Origin: Alkaliphilus serpentinus
GTDB taxonomy: Bacteria > Bacillota > Clostridia > Peptostreptococcales > Natronincolaceae
Length of the DNA stretch: 50,175 bases
NCBI RefSeq assembly: GCF_009017255.1
Contig: NZ_WBZB01000051.1
Location: 1-50,175 of the forward strand
Direction of reading: 5' to 3'
Shown: positions 42,713-50,175 of the stretch, piece by piece
How the letters are laid out: every line of letters begins with the position of its first letter
Position numbering within the stretch: the first letter of the stretch is position 1
Program-made: the position numbers and the translations under genes
The notes under the pieces: model-generated
What the model was told of the DNA's origin: nothing
Seen by the model: only the letters and a program-made list of their open reading frames with translations
Databases searched by the model: none

Positions 42713-43732
42713 TTATCTGTATCTTGACCTTGATTGAGATAAGCCTTGCTCTAAAATGTGTAATGAATCTAGGGCTTTACCAGTACCCTTTGCAACGCAG
42801 GACACTGCATCCTCAGCTACCACAACAGGTATACCTGTCCGCTTTTCGATTAATTTATCCAATCCCCAAAGAAGGGCTCCCCCACCAGTCATAATAATCC
42901 CTTGATTGGCAATATCTGAGGCCAACTCAGGTGGCGTTCTCTCTAATACGCTATGTACAGCATCTGCTATTGCTGTTACCGTCTCGTCGAGGGCCTCCTT
43001 CATTTGGCTGCTGGATACCTTAATATTTACAGGCAATCCAGAAACTAGGTTTCTACCTCTAACATCCATATAGGTCTCTTCATTACGGGGGAAGGCAGAC
43101 CCTATGTTAATTTTCATCTCTTCAGCAGTTCTTTCACCAATCATGATATTATGCTTCTTACGCATATAACGGATGATAGCTTCATCAAATTTATCTCCTG
43201 CTATTTTAATAGATGTGCTTACAACGATTCCTCCTAAGGATATTACTGCAACATCAGTAGTTCCTCCACCAATATCTACAACCATATGTCCATTGGGTTT
43301 AGATATGTCTAATCCGGCTCCTATTGCAGCTGCTATTGGTTCTTCAATTAGATAGGTCATTCGGGCTCCTGCTTCATTGGTAGCATCGATAACTGCTCTT
43401 TTTTCCACCTCAGTCACACCACTTGGTACACATACAATTATTTTAGGTTTGAAGAATAGCTTTCGCCCTACAGTTTTATGAATAAAGTATTTTAGCATTC
43501 TTTCCGTCATTTCATAGTCTGAGATTACTCCATCCTTCAATGGCCTTATGGCTACAATGTTACCAGGGGTTCTTCCAAGCATTCTTCTAGCTTCTTGACC
43601 CACTGCTAGAATTTGATTTGTATTTTTATCTATTGCCACCACAGAAGGCTCCTGTAGTGTAATCCCTTTCCCCTTTACAAATACCAATACACTGGCAGTG
43701 CCAAGGTCTATTCCGATATCAGAACCAAACAT
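42713..43732 (-). CDS. mbl: MreB-like cell-shape actin homologue Mbl
   Basis: 339 aa, with the actin-fold motifs IGIDLGTASVLVFVKGKG, MVVDIGGGTTDVAVISLGG and ITGGGALLWGLDKLI-type phosphate and adenosine loops. It forms membrane filaments that guide lateral wall synthesis. Called Mbl rather than MreB from its place between spoIIID and flhO, the B. subtilis order; no mreC or mreD is adjacent. Confidence 0.93.
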   Translation of the reverse strand: MFGSDIGIDLGTASVLVFVKGKGITLQEPSVVAIDKNTNQILAVGQEARRMLGRTPGNIVAIRPLKDGVISDYEMTERMLKYFIHKTVGRKLFFKPKIIVCVPSGVTEVEKRAVIDATNEAGARMTYLIEEPIAAAIGAGLDISKPNGHMVVDIGGGTTDVAVISLGGIVVSTSIKIAGDKFDEAIIRYMRKKHNIMIGERTAEEMKINIGSAFPRNEETYMDVRGRNLVSGLPVNIKVSSSQMKEALDETVTAIADAVHSVLERTPPELASDIANQGIIMTGGGALLWGLDKLIEKRTGIPVVVAEDAVSCVAKGTGKALDSLHILEQGLSQSRSRYR

Positions 43733-43945
43733 TCTATTCCCCTCTCCTTCGATTCAGCAATTTTATTGGAATCTTGTCTATAATAGCTGACAAGAAAAAC
43801 TCCACACAATAAACTATACTTTCTATATTACAACAAAAAATCCTCTATTTTTTTGGTTTTTTTCAACAATTAGTAATAAATTTTCATTTCATTTCTTGAT
43901 TCGCTTTTCATCAACATTTAATGGGTTTTTCACCAAAAAACAGCA

Positions 43946-43983
43946 AAAACATTCAATCTCCCCCTCGAGAGATTGAATGTTTT
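43946..43983 (-). terminator. spoIIID terminator
   Basis: AAAACATTCAATCTC (43946-43960) pairs perfectly with GAGATTGAATGTTTT (43969-43983), 15 bp, loop 8 bases. On the minus strand the stem ends in TTTT and more T-rich sequence follows. It lies 18 bases after the spoIIID stop codon. Confidence 0.8.
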
Positions 43984-44000
43984 GAGAAGCTAGTATTAAT

Positions 44001-44255
44001 CTAAATCCCTGTAGATTTATATTTCATCTTTGTAGCTCTACCGCCCCTGATGTGTCTTTCAGCTTTATTTAAATCAAGTATATCTTTGACTTGATTTGAA
44101 ATTAGAGGGTTTATCTTTGGAAGTCTTTCTGTTACATCCTTATGAACTGTACTTTTACTAACACCAAAAATGCTTGCAGTTTGTCTTACGGTGGCTCCTT
44201 CTTTAATAATATAGTTTGCAATCTCCATCACCCGATTCTCTATGTAGTCCTTCAA
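44001..44255 (-). CDS. spoIIID: Sporulation transcription factor SpoIIID
   Basis: 84 aa, close to the B. subtilis protein in length. The helix-turn-helix VRQTASIFGVSKSTVHKDVT and the basic C-terminal RHIRGGRATKMKYK are diagnostic. It adjusts mother-cell transcription under sigma-E and prepares the switch to sigma-K. I start it at TTG 44255, preceded by GAGGGGGGT at good spacing and giving the family N-terminus; the in-frame ATG at 44276 has no ribosome site and its codons overlap the SD. Confidence 0.94.
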   Translation of the reverse strand: MKDYIENRVMEIANYIIKEGATVRQTASIFGVSKSTVHKDVTERLPKINPLISNQVKDILDLNKAERHIRGGRATKMKYKSTGI

Positions 44256-44349
44256 GTGGTAACCCCCCTCAATCATAGTGTCTTAGTCTATAATATGAAG
44301 GGGGTATGGATTTTAGAATTAAGAATTCGCAATTATTAATTTTTATTAT

Positions 44350-45384
44350 TTATATAACATCTAAAATACAAAGATTTTTTTCCCGTGACAAATCAATAAA
44401 ACCATCCTCTAATCTAATAAGGGGGCGAGTTGGATAATTCTGATTCTTAGCTACTATTTGTGCTCTTTTGCCATTGTTTAAGATAACAAAAGAGCTGATA
44501 AAAAAGTCAGATAGCTTCTCGACAAATAGTTTGGTAATACTTATATCCAATTCACCATAGCTGCTTTCCAATAGCTTTTCTGCCGTTTCGAAGGGTGATA
44601 ACCTTCCCCTATAAACTCGATTAGATGTCATTGCATCATAGATATCTGCAATAGCAATAACTTTACCAAATAGATGAATTTTATCCCCGGTTAAACCCTG
44701 GGGATATCCCTTTCCATTTTCCCTTTCATGATGCTGTAGGGCACCTATGATAATTTCTTCACCTAAGCCTTTATTGTTTTTGAGAATATTATAACCCTCT
44801 TTGGAATGTCCCTTCATGATTTCGTACTCAGCTGGAGTAAGCAATCCAGGTTTATTTAATATTTCAGGGGGAATCTTCATCTTACCTACATCATGCAATA
44901 ATGCTGAGTAGGTTAATTTTTTCAATTCCTCCCCTTTTAAGCCCAACCATCGACCAATAAAGGTGGCATAAATCCCTACATTTATACTATGCTGATGGGT
45001 ATAATGATCAGTATCCTTTAACTGGTTAATCACCTTAAGGGAGGGCATTATATCCACAAATTTTTCAATTTCAGCAACAATCTCACTAACCTCTTCAAGC
45101 TCTATGTGGTTATTTACCTTTAAACCCTCCATAAAACTTATAATCGTGATTAAAGATTTGTTGTAGGAGTCCGTTAAACGTTCTAAAGTAGTGGCCCGAT
45201 TGTGTATTATTTCTTCTAGTTCTTCTTTAATATAAATTTCTTCAATCTTCCATTTCAATAAAAAGTCAATAGAGTATTTTGTAAGTACACTACCCTTAAT
45301 AAGCAGCTTCATATTCTCCGGCGTCTCAATATCCTTGGCCACCATCTGGCCTGGGATTAGCACTGAAGTTTTTACTCTTAACAC
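44350..45384 (-). CDS. HD-GYP domain phosphodiesterase
   Basis: 344 aa. The second half is an HD-GYP domain with all hallmarks: LLHDVGKMKIP, KGHSKEGYNIL, ALQHHERENGKGYPQGL and IADIYDAMTSNRVYR. The N-terminal 120 residues resemble the small PilZ-like/DUF3391-type region often found with it. Likely activity is c-di-GMP (or related cyclic dinucleotide) hydrolysis, a pathway governing motility against attachment. The start is GTG at 45384 with AAGGGGG upstream. It is inserted between spoIIQ and spoIIID, which are closer together in B. subtilis. Confidence 0.9.
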   Translation of the reverse strand: MLRVKTSVLIPGQMVAKDIETPENMKLLIKGSVLTKYSIDFLLKWKIEEIYIKEELEEIIHNRATTLERLTDSYNKSLITIISFMEGLKVNNHIELEEVSEIVAEIEKFVDIMPSLKVINQLKDTDHYTHQHSINVGIYATFIGRWLGLKGEELKKLTYSALLHDVGKMKIPPEILNKPGLLTPAEYEIMKGHSKEGYNILKNNKGLGEEIIIGALQHHERENGKGYPQGLTGDKIHLFGKVIAIADIYDAMTSNRVYRGRLSPFETAEKLLESSYGELDISITKLFVEKLSDFFISSFVILNNGKRAQIVAKNQNYPTRPLIRLEDGFIDLSREKNLCILDVI

Positions 45385-45546
45385 ACTGGGTCCCCCTTAA
45401 AACCGCTATAGTAATCCTGAAGATGATGTATTTATATGTGATTATTAATATAGCTAATATTATAATTTATGGTAAATGATAGTAATATAATAATATTCTA
45501 TGCTATTTTTGTCAATAAATGTAGAAATTTGAATAAATAAATAGTA

Positions 45547-45589
45547 AAATAGTCCTATTATTATAATGATTATAAAAATAGGACTATTT
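45547..45589 (-). terminator. Probable spoIIQ terminator
   Basis: AAATAGTCCTATT (45547-45559) pairs perfectly with AATAGGACTATTT (45577-45589), and the loop has further ATAAT/ATTAT pairing. It lies 20 bases after the spoIIQ stop codon. Confidence 0.65.
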
Positions 45590-45608
45590 ATATAAGCTTA
45601 GATTTCAT

Positions 45609-46427
45609 TTAGTTATTAAACTTCGGAAGATAGTTTTCTGGATTTACATGTCTACCGTCATATATTACTTGAAAGTGCAATAATGAACCTTCAACAGCTT
45701 TAATGGATGAAGTCTTACCCACTCCACTAATTACCTGCCCTTTTTTCACATAATCTCCAACCTTCACCATTGCATCGGTGGAAAGGTTGCTATATCTAGT
45801 TAATAAGTCTTCATCATGCATAATGGTAATTGTGATACCCATAATGGTATCATTCACAATTTCTATGACTTCTCCCTCAAGAGCTGCCCTAACCGCCGCT
45901 CCTTCTTCTCCATGGATATCAATGCCCTTATTGGTACTCCATTGCTCTAGAGTTTTATGGAAAACTAATCTGTCTTCAGCAAAGGGTAATCCTAAATTTC
46001 CCACAACTGGCATCATCATGTTATAAACAGTTGGTTGGGCTGAAGTTGCCATATCCTCTTCTTTCATCTCGTCCTCTTCTTCAACCTCTTGATTTACTTG
46101 GTTGGTAGCGTTAACATCCTGAGTTTGATTGGCTGTAGTATTTTCTTGACCAGTAGCCTCATTATTGGTGTTTGGTTCGTTGGCTACTTCATCAGTAGCT
46201 AAGTCCTCTTCTCCAGGATCCTCTACCAGTGTAACGTCGGGATCTTCGATTCTAGGGTCCTCTTCTGCTAAGTCGTAATTATTGTCTTGATTTGAAACCC
46301 ATATTGCAGTAACAGCCACTATACATACACATAAAAATAGAATGATATAAAAGCCTTCCTTATCTAGGATGTTGTATAAAGATCTCTTTGAATCCTTTTT
46401 GTCGTTATTATTATTTTCAAATGACAT
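45609..46427 (-). CDS. spoIIQ: SpoIIQ-like forespore M23 (LytM) protein
   Basis: 272 aa from the ATG at 46427 (GGAGGTGG upstream). One membrane span at about 23-43, an acidic, Asn-, Thr- and Gln-rich linker, then a LytM domain. SpoIIQ in the forespore binds SpoIIIAH in the mother cell to form the engulfment channel. The zinc site looks broken: the first ligand region reads WSTNKGIDI (His replaced by Asn) and the HxH motif reads SLLHFQV (first His replaced by Leu). That suggests a scaffold rather than an endopeptidase, unlike SpoIIQ of some Clostridia. Confidence 0.88.
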   Translation of the reverse strand: MSFENNNNDKKDSKRSLYNILDKEGFYIILFLCVCIVAVTAIWVSNQDNNYDLAEEDPRIEDPDVTLVEDPGEEDLATDEVANEPNTNNEATGQENTTANQTQDVNATNQVNQEVEEEDEMKEEDMATSAQPTVYNMMMPVVGNLGLPFAEDRLVFHKTLEQWSTNKGIDIHGEEGAAVRAALEGEVIEIVNDTIMGITITIMHDEDLLTRYSNLSTDAMVKVGDYVKKGQVISGVGKTSSIKAVEGSLLHFQVIYDGRHVNPENYLPKFNN

Positions 46428-46446
46428 AAAACCACCTCCACTTGCT

Positions 46447-46474
46447 ATTATCACCACTTTTGATAAAATAATAC
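46447..46474 (-). promoter_or_regulatory. Possible sigma-F promoter of spoIIQ
   Basis: GTATT (46470-46474), 14 bases, then GGTGATAAT (46447-46455) on the minus strand. The -10 fits the sigma-F/G pattern GGNNANANT fully; the spacer is one base short of the usual 15. spoIIQ is a sigma-F gene in B. subtilis. Confidence 0.45.
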
Positions 46475-46507
46475 AATTGGAGGGATTTAGGAACTAAAAA
46501 AATTTTT

Positions 46508-46639
46508 AATTTGCTACAGCAAATTTATACGTTAATTCAACATTCAACATTCAACATTTAACATTCAACATTTAACATTCAACATTGGATCTTGAATCTT
46601 AATTCTACATTCTTAATTATTAATTATTCATTGTTCATT
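46508..46639. repeat. Stem-loop plus 15-unit heptamer array (spoIIQ-spoIID gap)
   Basis: AATTTGC and GCAAATT form a stem with loop TACA (46508-46525). After nine bases, fifteen consecutive 7-base units keep one register from 46535 to 46639. The first seven are ATTCAAC or ATTTAAC; the rest drift (ATTGGAT, CTTGAAT, CTTAATT, CTACATT, CTTAATT, ATTAATT, ATTCATT, GTTCATT) but keep the pattern NTTNANN with one exception. The array ends four bases from the spoIID stop codon. Confidence 0.88.
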
Positions 46640-46643
46640 GCCT

Positions 46644-47633
46644 TTACCTGTAGCTTTTCAACTGACTCAACATAACCCCTTGATAATAGTGGGTTAAAAT
46701 TTCTTCATAGGTATAGCCTTCCTCTGCCATACCATTGGCACCCCACTGACTCATCCCCACGCCATGACCATATCCCTTTGTATGAAATATCACTGTGTTC
46801 CCCGAGACATTCACTGTAAAATCAGCAGATCTTAATTGAAACATTTCTCTTAATTCTCTTCCGGTGAATTCTTCATTACCAACAATGATTTTTGTAATTC
46901 TTCCACCACTGCTTCTTTCTTGGATTTGAATTTGATTGGATAAGTTTTTTTCTTGTAGTTTTATATGACTTCTACGATTTTTGAGGGTGTTTATAAATTC
47001 TTTACTCGAAACCTTTTTTTGGTCCGCCAACACTGGGGATCTATCCTCGTAGGGACTCGATACGCTTCTAAGATATGGGACTGCACTGGCAAAAACATCC
47101 TCTGAGTTTTCCGTTTTACCTCCACTGGTGGAGTGATATAGGGGCTCAATTGGTTCTAGGTTATAGGTGATGATAATCCCCTTCGTGGCTTCTACCGCCT
47201 CTTGAACTCTAGGCCAGTTTTGATACATCCAGAGTCTACCGTGTCTTTCCCTTAACTCATCCTTAGATAGCCACTCCTGACAATGGGTATGACTTGTACA
47301 AAGAGAAGCACCTGGATGATTGGCATTTTCCTTGTCCTGCTTCCACACTGCATATGTTCTAGCTGCCACAGCTTGTGCCTTCAATGCCTCTATATGAAAT
47401 GATGCAGGTACCTCTGCTGCAACTACATTGGCAATGTACTCTTCTAAATCCAGCTCCATTATTTTATTGGTTTTATGGTTATATACCTTAAGCAATAAAT
47501 CGGATTCTACTAAGGCTGGAGGGTTATCTTTATCAATGATAGGGATCTTTATTTCACAGCTGGTTATGATGAATATTGGTATTAAAAGTGTTGTAGCAAG
47601 TAAGGATAAAATTGCATAAAAAAAACCCCTCAT
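46644..47633 (-). CDS. spoIID: Stage II sporulation protein D
   Basis: 329 aa from the ATG at 47633 (GGGAGGTG upstream). SpoIID is a lytic transglycosylase that thins septal peptidoglycan with SpoIIP during engulfment. Seen are the catalytic-glutamate segment VAAEVPASFHIEALKAQAVA, the zinc-site region LCTSHTHCQEW, YHSTSGGKTENSEDVF and GYGHGVGMSQWGANGMA. The N-terminal hydrophobic segment ends in IITSC, which could be either a membrane anchor or a lipobox; a lipid anchor would be unusual for SpoIID. Confidence 0.94.
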   Translation of the reverse strand: MRGFFYAILSLLATTLLIPIFIITSCEIKIPIIDKDNPPALVESDLLLKVYNHKTNKIMELDLEEYIANVVAAEVPASFHIEALKAQAVAARTYAVWKQDKENANHPGASLCTSHTHCQEWLSKDELRERHGRLWMYQNWPRVQEAVEATKGIIITYNLEPIEPLYHSTSGGKTENSEDVFASAVPYLRSVSSPYEDRSPVLADQKKVSSKEFINTLKNRRSHIKLQEKNLSNQIQIQERSSGGRITKIIVGNEEFTGRELREMFQLRSADFTVNVSGNTVIFHTKGYGHGVGMSQWGANGMAEEGYTYEEILTHYYQGVMLSQLKSYR

Positions 47634-47698
47634 TATGTACACCTCCCTTATAGTCAAATTATAATAAGGTATATGTGCATAATAAAAGGTTTAGAACA

Positions 47699-48967
47699 TT
47701 ATTCTTCCTCTTCCTCTTCTACTCTATAAATTGTTGCTCCTAAGGATTTTAACTTTTCTTCAATTCTTACGTAGCCTCTATCGATATGCTTTGTATTTCC
47801 GATTTCTGTACTACCTTCTGCTACTAGACCCGCAAGAATCAATGCAGCTCCGGCCCTCAAATCACTGGCCTTTACAGGGGCCCCTAAAAGATGTGACTTC
47901 CCTTCAATCACAGCACTTCTTCCTTCAATTTTAATAGATGCACCCATCCTTTCCAGCTCACTTACATGCATAAATCTATTTTCGAAGACGGTTTCTATAA
48001 CGACACTTGTCCCCTGAGCTACTGTCATCAAAGCCATAAACTGAGCCTGCATATCTGTTGGAAAACCCGGATATGGTAGAGTCTTAATATCTATTGCCTT
48101 AGGCCTTTCAACAGCAATAACCCTTACCCCATTACCTTCCTCTATTACCTCTACATTACTTTCCTTCAGCTTTGCGATTACTGGCTTTAAGTGATCTATA
48201 ACTACATTATCAACTAATACATTTCCCCCAGTTATAGCTGCAGCCACCATAAAGGTACCTGCTTCTATTCTATCGGGGATAACGGTGTGAACCGCTCCAC
48301 CTAGCTTCTTTACTCCATTAATTTTAATAGTATCCGTGCCTGCACCTTTAATATCAGCACCCATTTTATTGAGGAAATTTGCAAGATCTGTTATTTCAGG
48401 CTCTTCAGCGGCATTTTCGATTACAGTTTGGCCTTCAGCCATCGAAGCTGCCATCATAATATTTTCAGTTGCTCCTACACTGGGGAAATCTAGATATATT
48501 TTATTGCCTATTAATTTTTCTGCCCTTGCTTCAACAAAGCCATGACCAAGGGTTATTTCTGCCCCTAGAGCCTTAAAACCCTTTAAATGTAAATCAATAG
48601 GTCTTGTGCCAATGGCGCACCCTCCTGGCATTGATATTCTAGCCTTTCCCATCCTTGCCAATAAGGGGCCCATCACTAAAAAGGATGCCCTCATTTTTCT
48701 AACCAGTTCGTAGGGTGATTCGTAATTATCTATGGATAGCCCATTCACTTCTATTCTATCACGTTCTAATCGCTTTACATCAGCGCCTAAACAAGCTATA
48801 ACTTCACAAATTACATCTACATCATTTAAATCAGGTACCTCTTCTAAAATGCAATTTTCTGTAGATAGTAGACTAGCAGCTAATATTGGTAGTACTGAAT
48901 TTTTAGCACCACTAATTCTAACGGTACCCCGGAGGGGCTTACTCTTTTCGACAATTATCTTCGCCAA
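47699..48967 (-). CDS. murA: UDP-N-acetylglucosamine 1-carboxyvinyltransferase
   Basis: 422 aa from TTG at 48967, set by GAGGAA seven bases upstream and by the family start [10 protein letters not shown]; an earlier TTG at 49003 lacks a ribosome site. MurA adds enolpyruvate from PEP to UDP-GlcNAc, the first committed peptidoglycan step. The [16 protein letters not shown] segment and the loop [19 protein letters not shown] with the catalytic Cys (fosfomycin target) are intact. It follows ywmB as in B. subtilis murAA. Confidence 0.95.
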   Translation of the reverse strand: MAKIIVEKSKPLRGTVRISGAKNSVLPILAASLLSTENCILEEVPDLNDVDVICEVIACLGADVKRLERDRIEVNGLSIDNYESPYELVRKMRASFLVMGPLLARMGKARISMPGGCAIGTRPIDLHLKGFKALGAEITLGHGFVEARAEKLIGNKIYLDFPSVGATENIMMAASMAEGQTVIENAAEEPEITDLANFLNKMGADIKGAGTDTIKINGVKKLGGAVHTVIPDRIEAGTFMVAAAITGGNVLVDNVVIDHLKPVIAKLKESNVEVIEEGNGVRVIAVERPKAIDIKTLPYPGFPTDMQAQFMALMTVAQGTSVVIETVFENRFMHVSELERMGASIKIEGRSAVIEGKSHLLGAPVKASDLRAGAALILAGLVAEGSTEIGNTKHIDRGYVRIEEKLKSLGATIYRVEEEEEE

Positions 48968-49022
48968 TTTTTGGTTCCTCACTTTCTGTCCATGAATCAA
49001 CAATAGAATGAACCTTAGAATT

Positions 49023-49853
49023 TTAATAAGTATTCGAAATTAATGGACTGGCTATCCATATATAGGTTCGATCTTCGTATGAATTATATCTTGTGGCTAA
49101 TTGAAGATTCACTTTTTTATTTTGATATTCTATAGTATTCGTAAGGAATGGACTATATAGGGTAATACTATTATATGCTTCATCTTGTACTTCTTCTATT
49201 ACACTGGCCTTCAACACTAATGAGATATCCTTTATGATTCCTTTTGTCTCTTCCTCAGTTTTTTTATGTGGATAAAATCCGACCATTGCTATTGTACCTT
49301 CGATGTCATTACCGTATGGTTCTAATGCTTTAATGCTTTTTTTGTTTAATTCCACAATATCTTTATATCCTTTATTTTTTACGATGTCAATAATAATATA
49401 CGATTCTTTTATTTCAGAAGAGTTAAAGCTATAAACAATTATGGTAGTAATGCTTCCTATTTCCTCTAATGCAGTTACTGTAATTTGATTGTATCCATCT
49501 TCTTCATTTCTTCTTATCAATATGGTATCTCCATCAAAATCAAGGGTTTCATCAGAAAAATATGGGTCATAATACTCAGTATTATCATAGTGAATTACCT
49601 CACCCTTAAGATTGAGTTGGCTAATTAAATCATCAATAATAACCTCCATTTCTTCTATTTCTATATACTGATTATCTAACTGAAGTGATTTGTATGTAGA
49701 AACCTCTGCCAATTGAGCCCCACTTTTCTCAAATGCCGATAGGATTTTCATTTCATCTTCATTAAAGGGAGCATCATCTTGAAATATCGCTACAGATGGC
49801 CTTATAAGGGCTAGAGAAATAATGAATAGTAAAATTAATAAGAGCTTTTTCAT
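49023..49853 (-). CDS. ywmB: YwmB-family secreted protein
   Basis: 276 aa with an N-terminal signal peptide (residues 1-23, [19 protein letters not shown]). The rest is a mixed alpha/beta protein of the YwmB type with a TATA-box-binding-like fold in the family description. In B. subtilis ywmB precedes murAA and spoIID and is expressed in the mother cell; its function is not known. AGGAGG precedes the ATG. The region conserved order supports the call more than any motif does. Confidence 0.8.
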   Translation of the reverse strand: MKKLLLILLFIISLALIRPSVAIFQDDAPFNEDEMKILSAFEKSGAQLAEVSTYKSLQLDNQYIEIEEMEVIIDDLISQLNLKGEVIHYDNTEYYDPYFSDETLDFDGDTILIRRNEEDGYNQITVTALEEIGSITTIIVYSFNSSEIKESYIIIDIVKNKGYKDIVELNKKSIKALEPYGNDIEGTIAMVGFYPHKKTEEETKGIIKDISLVLKASVIEEVQDEAYNSITLYSPFLTNTIEYQNKKVNLQLATRYNSYEDRTYIWIASPLISNTY

Positions 49854-49884
49854 ATATAGTCCTCCTGTGATATGGAATAGAATA

Positions 49885-49964
49885 GAAAAGAAGAGAACTA
49901 TGGTCTACAGGATGTTAAAGGGGGACAAAAAACATCAATGTCTACAACTAGCTCTCTTCTCTTC
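49885..49964 (-). other. Structured leader upstream of ywmB
   Basis: GAAAAGAAGAGA-type purine bases (49885-49900) pair with the pyrimidine tract at 49949-49964 (14 of 16), and GATGTT (49911-49916) pairs with AACATC (49931-49936). The internal loop carries GTCTACA on both sides. The fold lies about 35 to 110 bases before the ywmB start. It is not a known riboswitch I recognise. Confidence 0.45.
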
Positions 49965-50017
49965 TCTTCTCATTATTGACAGGAGATTTTTTAGTTATAC
50001 ATCGAAAAAAAGAAAAT

Positions 50018-50071
50018 GTTAAATGTTGAATTATGAATGTTGAATTGATGTGGAAATCTACTATAGATTTC
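50018..50071. repeat. GTTGAAT heptamer array plus stem-loop, right edge
   Basis: Units GTTAAAT, GTTGAAT, TATGAAT, GTTGAAT (50018-50045), seven bases, then GAAATCTA-CTA-TAGATTTC (50053-50071), followed by TTTTTT. This is the stem-loop-plus-array element in inverted orientation. A further stem, GGCTTCG/CGAAGCC at 50120-50139, follows. In the rest of the stretch to 50175 I see no gene. Confidence 0.8.
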
Positions 50072-50175
50072 TTTTTTATTTTTAGATAATTATATAGGGT
50101 TTTAAAAAATACCTTTAAAGGCTTCGACGTTGCGAAGCCCTCTATAATTCAACTATAATGCCCCCCAATGTCAAG

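Noticed and set aside
46535-46639. Possible CRISPR array
   Set aside because: Units are only 7 bases, there are no spacers and no cas genes in the window.
47640-47690. TATAAT-like sequence upstream of spoIID as a sigma-A promoter
   Set aside because: The -10 is good, but the -35 matches TTGACA at only three positions, and spoIID is expected to use sigma-E, for which I see no clear match.

Overview
The window looks like a chromosomal segment of a low-GC, Gram-positive, endospore-forming, motile member of the Clostridia, probably close to Alkaliphilus and its relatives. The reasons are AT-rich DNA, strong GGAGG-type ribosome binding sites, B. subtilis-like gene orders for late flagellar genes and for the spoIID-spoIIIQ-spoIIID-mbl region, sporulation genes (Spo0E, SpoIID, SpoIIQ, SpoIIID, YwmB, a GerMN lipoprotein), a SAM-I riboswitch before metK and sigma-D (sigma-28) promoters. 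Genus assignment is inference. Nearly every gene is on the minus strand, so the biological reading order is from the right end to the left.

Layout. 134-967 (+): a class IV aminotransferase, convergent with a short YvyF-like zinc protein. 1341-18665 (-): a gap-poor block of 13 genes just downstream of flagellin. It holds two very large multidomain glycosyltransferases (1343 and 1077 aa), two DegT-type PLP enzymes, a WbqC protein, an ATP-grasp/HAD fusion, FkbM- and TylF-type methyltransferases, the four dTDP-L-rhamnose genes and a small helical protein. This is best read as a flagellin glycosylation operon. 18792-26270 (-): the late flagellar block comF-yvyF-flgM-flgN-flgK-[four-helix-bundle gene]-flgL-yviE-fliW-csrA-flagellin, in B. 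subtilis order apart from one inserted gene. 26501-39317: recD2, metK with its riboswitch, two membrane transporters, spo0E (+), a likely 30-codon membrane-peptide gene, a GerMN lipoprotein, a two-component system, a phosphohexomutase and murJ. 39428-49853 (-): ywmB-murA-spoIID-spoIIQ-[HD-GYP]-spoIIID-mbl-flhO-flhP-rod protein-fabZ, again in B. subtilis order apart from insertions.

How it works together. Sigma-D promoters precede flgM, flagellin and flhO. Flagellin synthesis is very likely controlled by the CsrA/FliW switch: a near-consensus CsrA hairpin lies in the flagellin leader and a second GGA site overlaps its Shine-Dalgarno sequence. Exported flagellin would then be decorated with a rhamnose-containing, methylated and possibly amino-acid-bearing glycan made by the adjacent operon. 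The sporulation/cell-wall block links peptidoglycan synthesis, engulfment and the mother-cell regulator SpoIIID to flagellar rod genes.

The most unusual signals are: (1) almost every larger intergenic gap carries 7-bp-period tandem repeats of several sequence classes, the commonest (ATTCAAC) being paired with a small stem-loop of variable sequence and often touching a stop codon; (2) inverted heptamer arrays bracket the gene inserted between flgK and flgL; (3) the flgM leader can hide its ribosome binding site only in read-through transcripts; (4) the glycosylation operon contains large and odd domain fusions.
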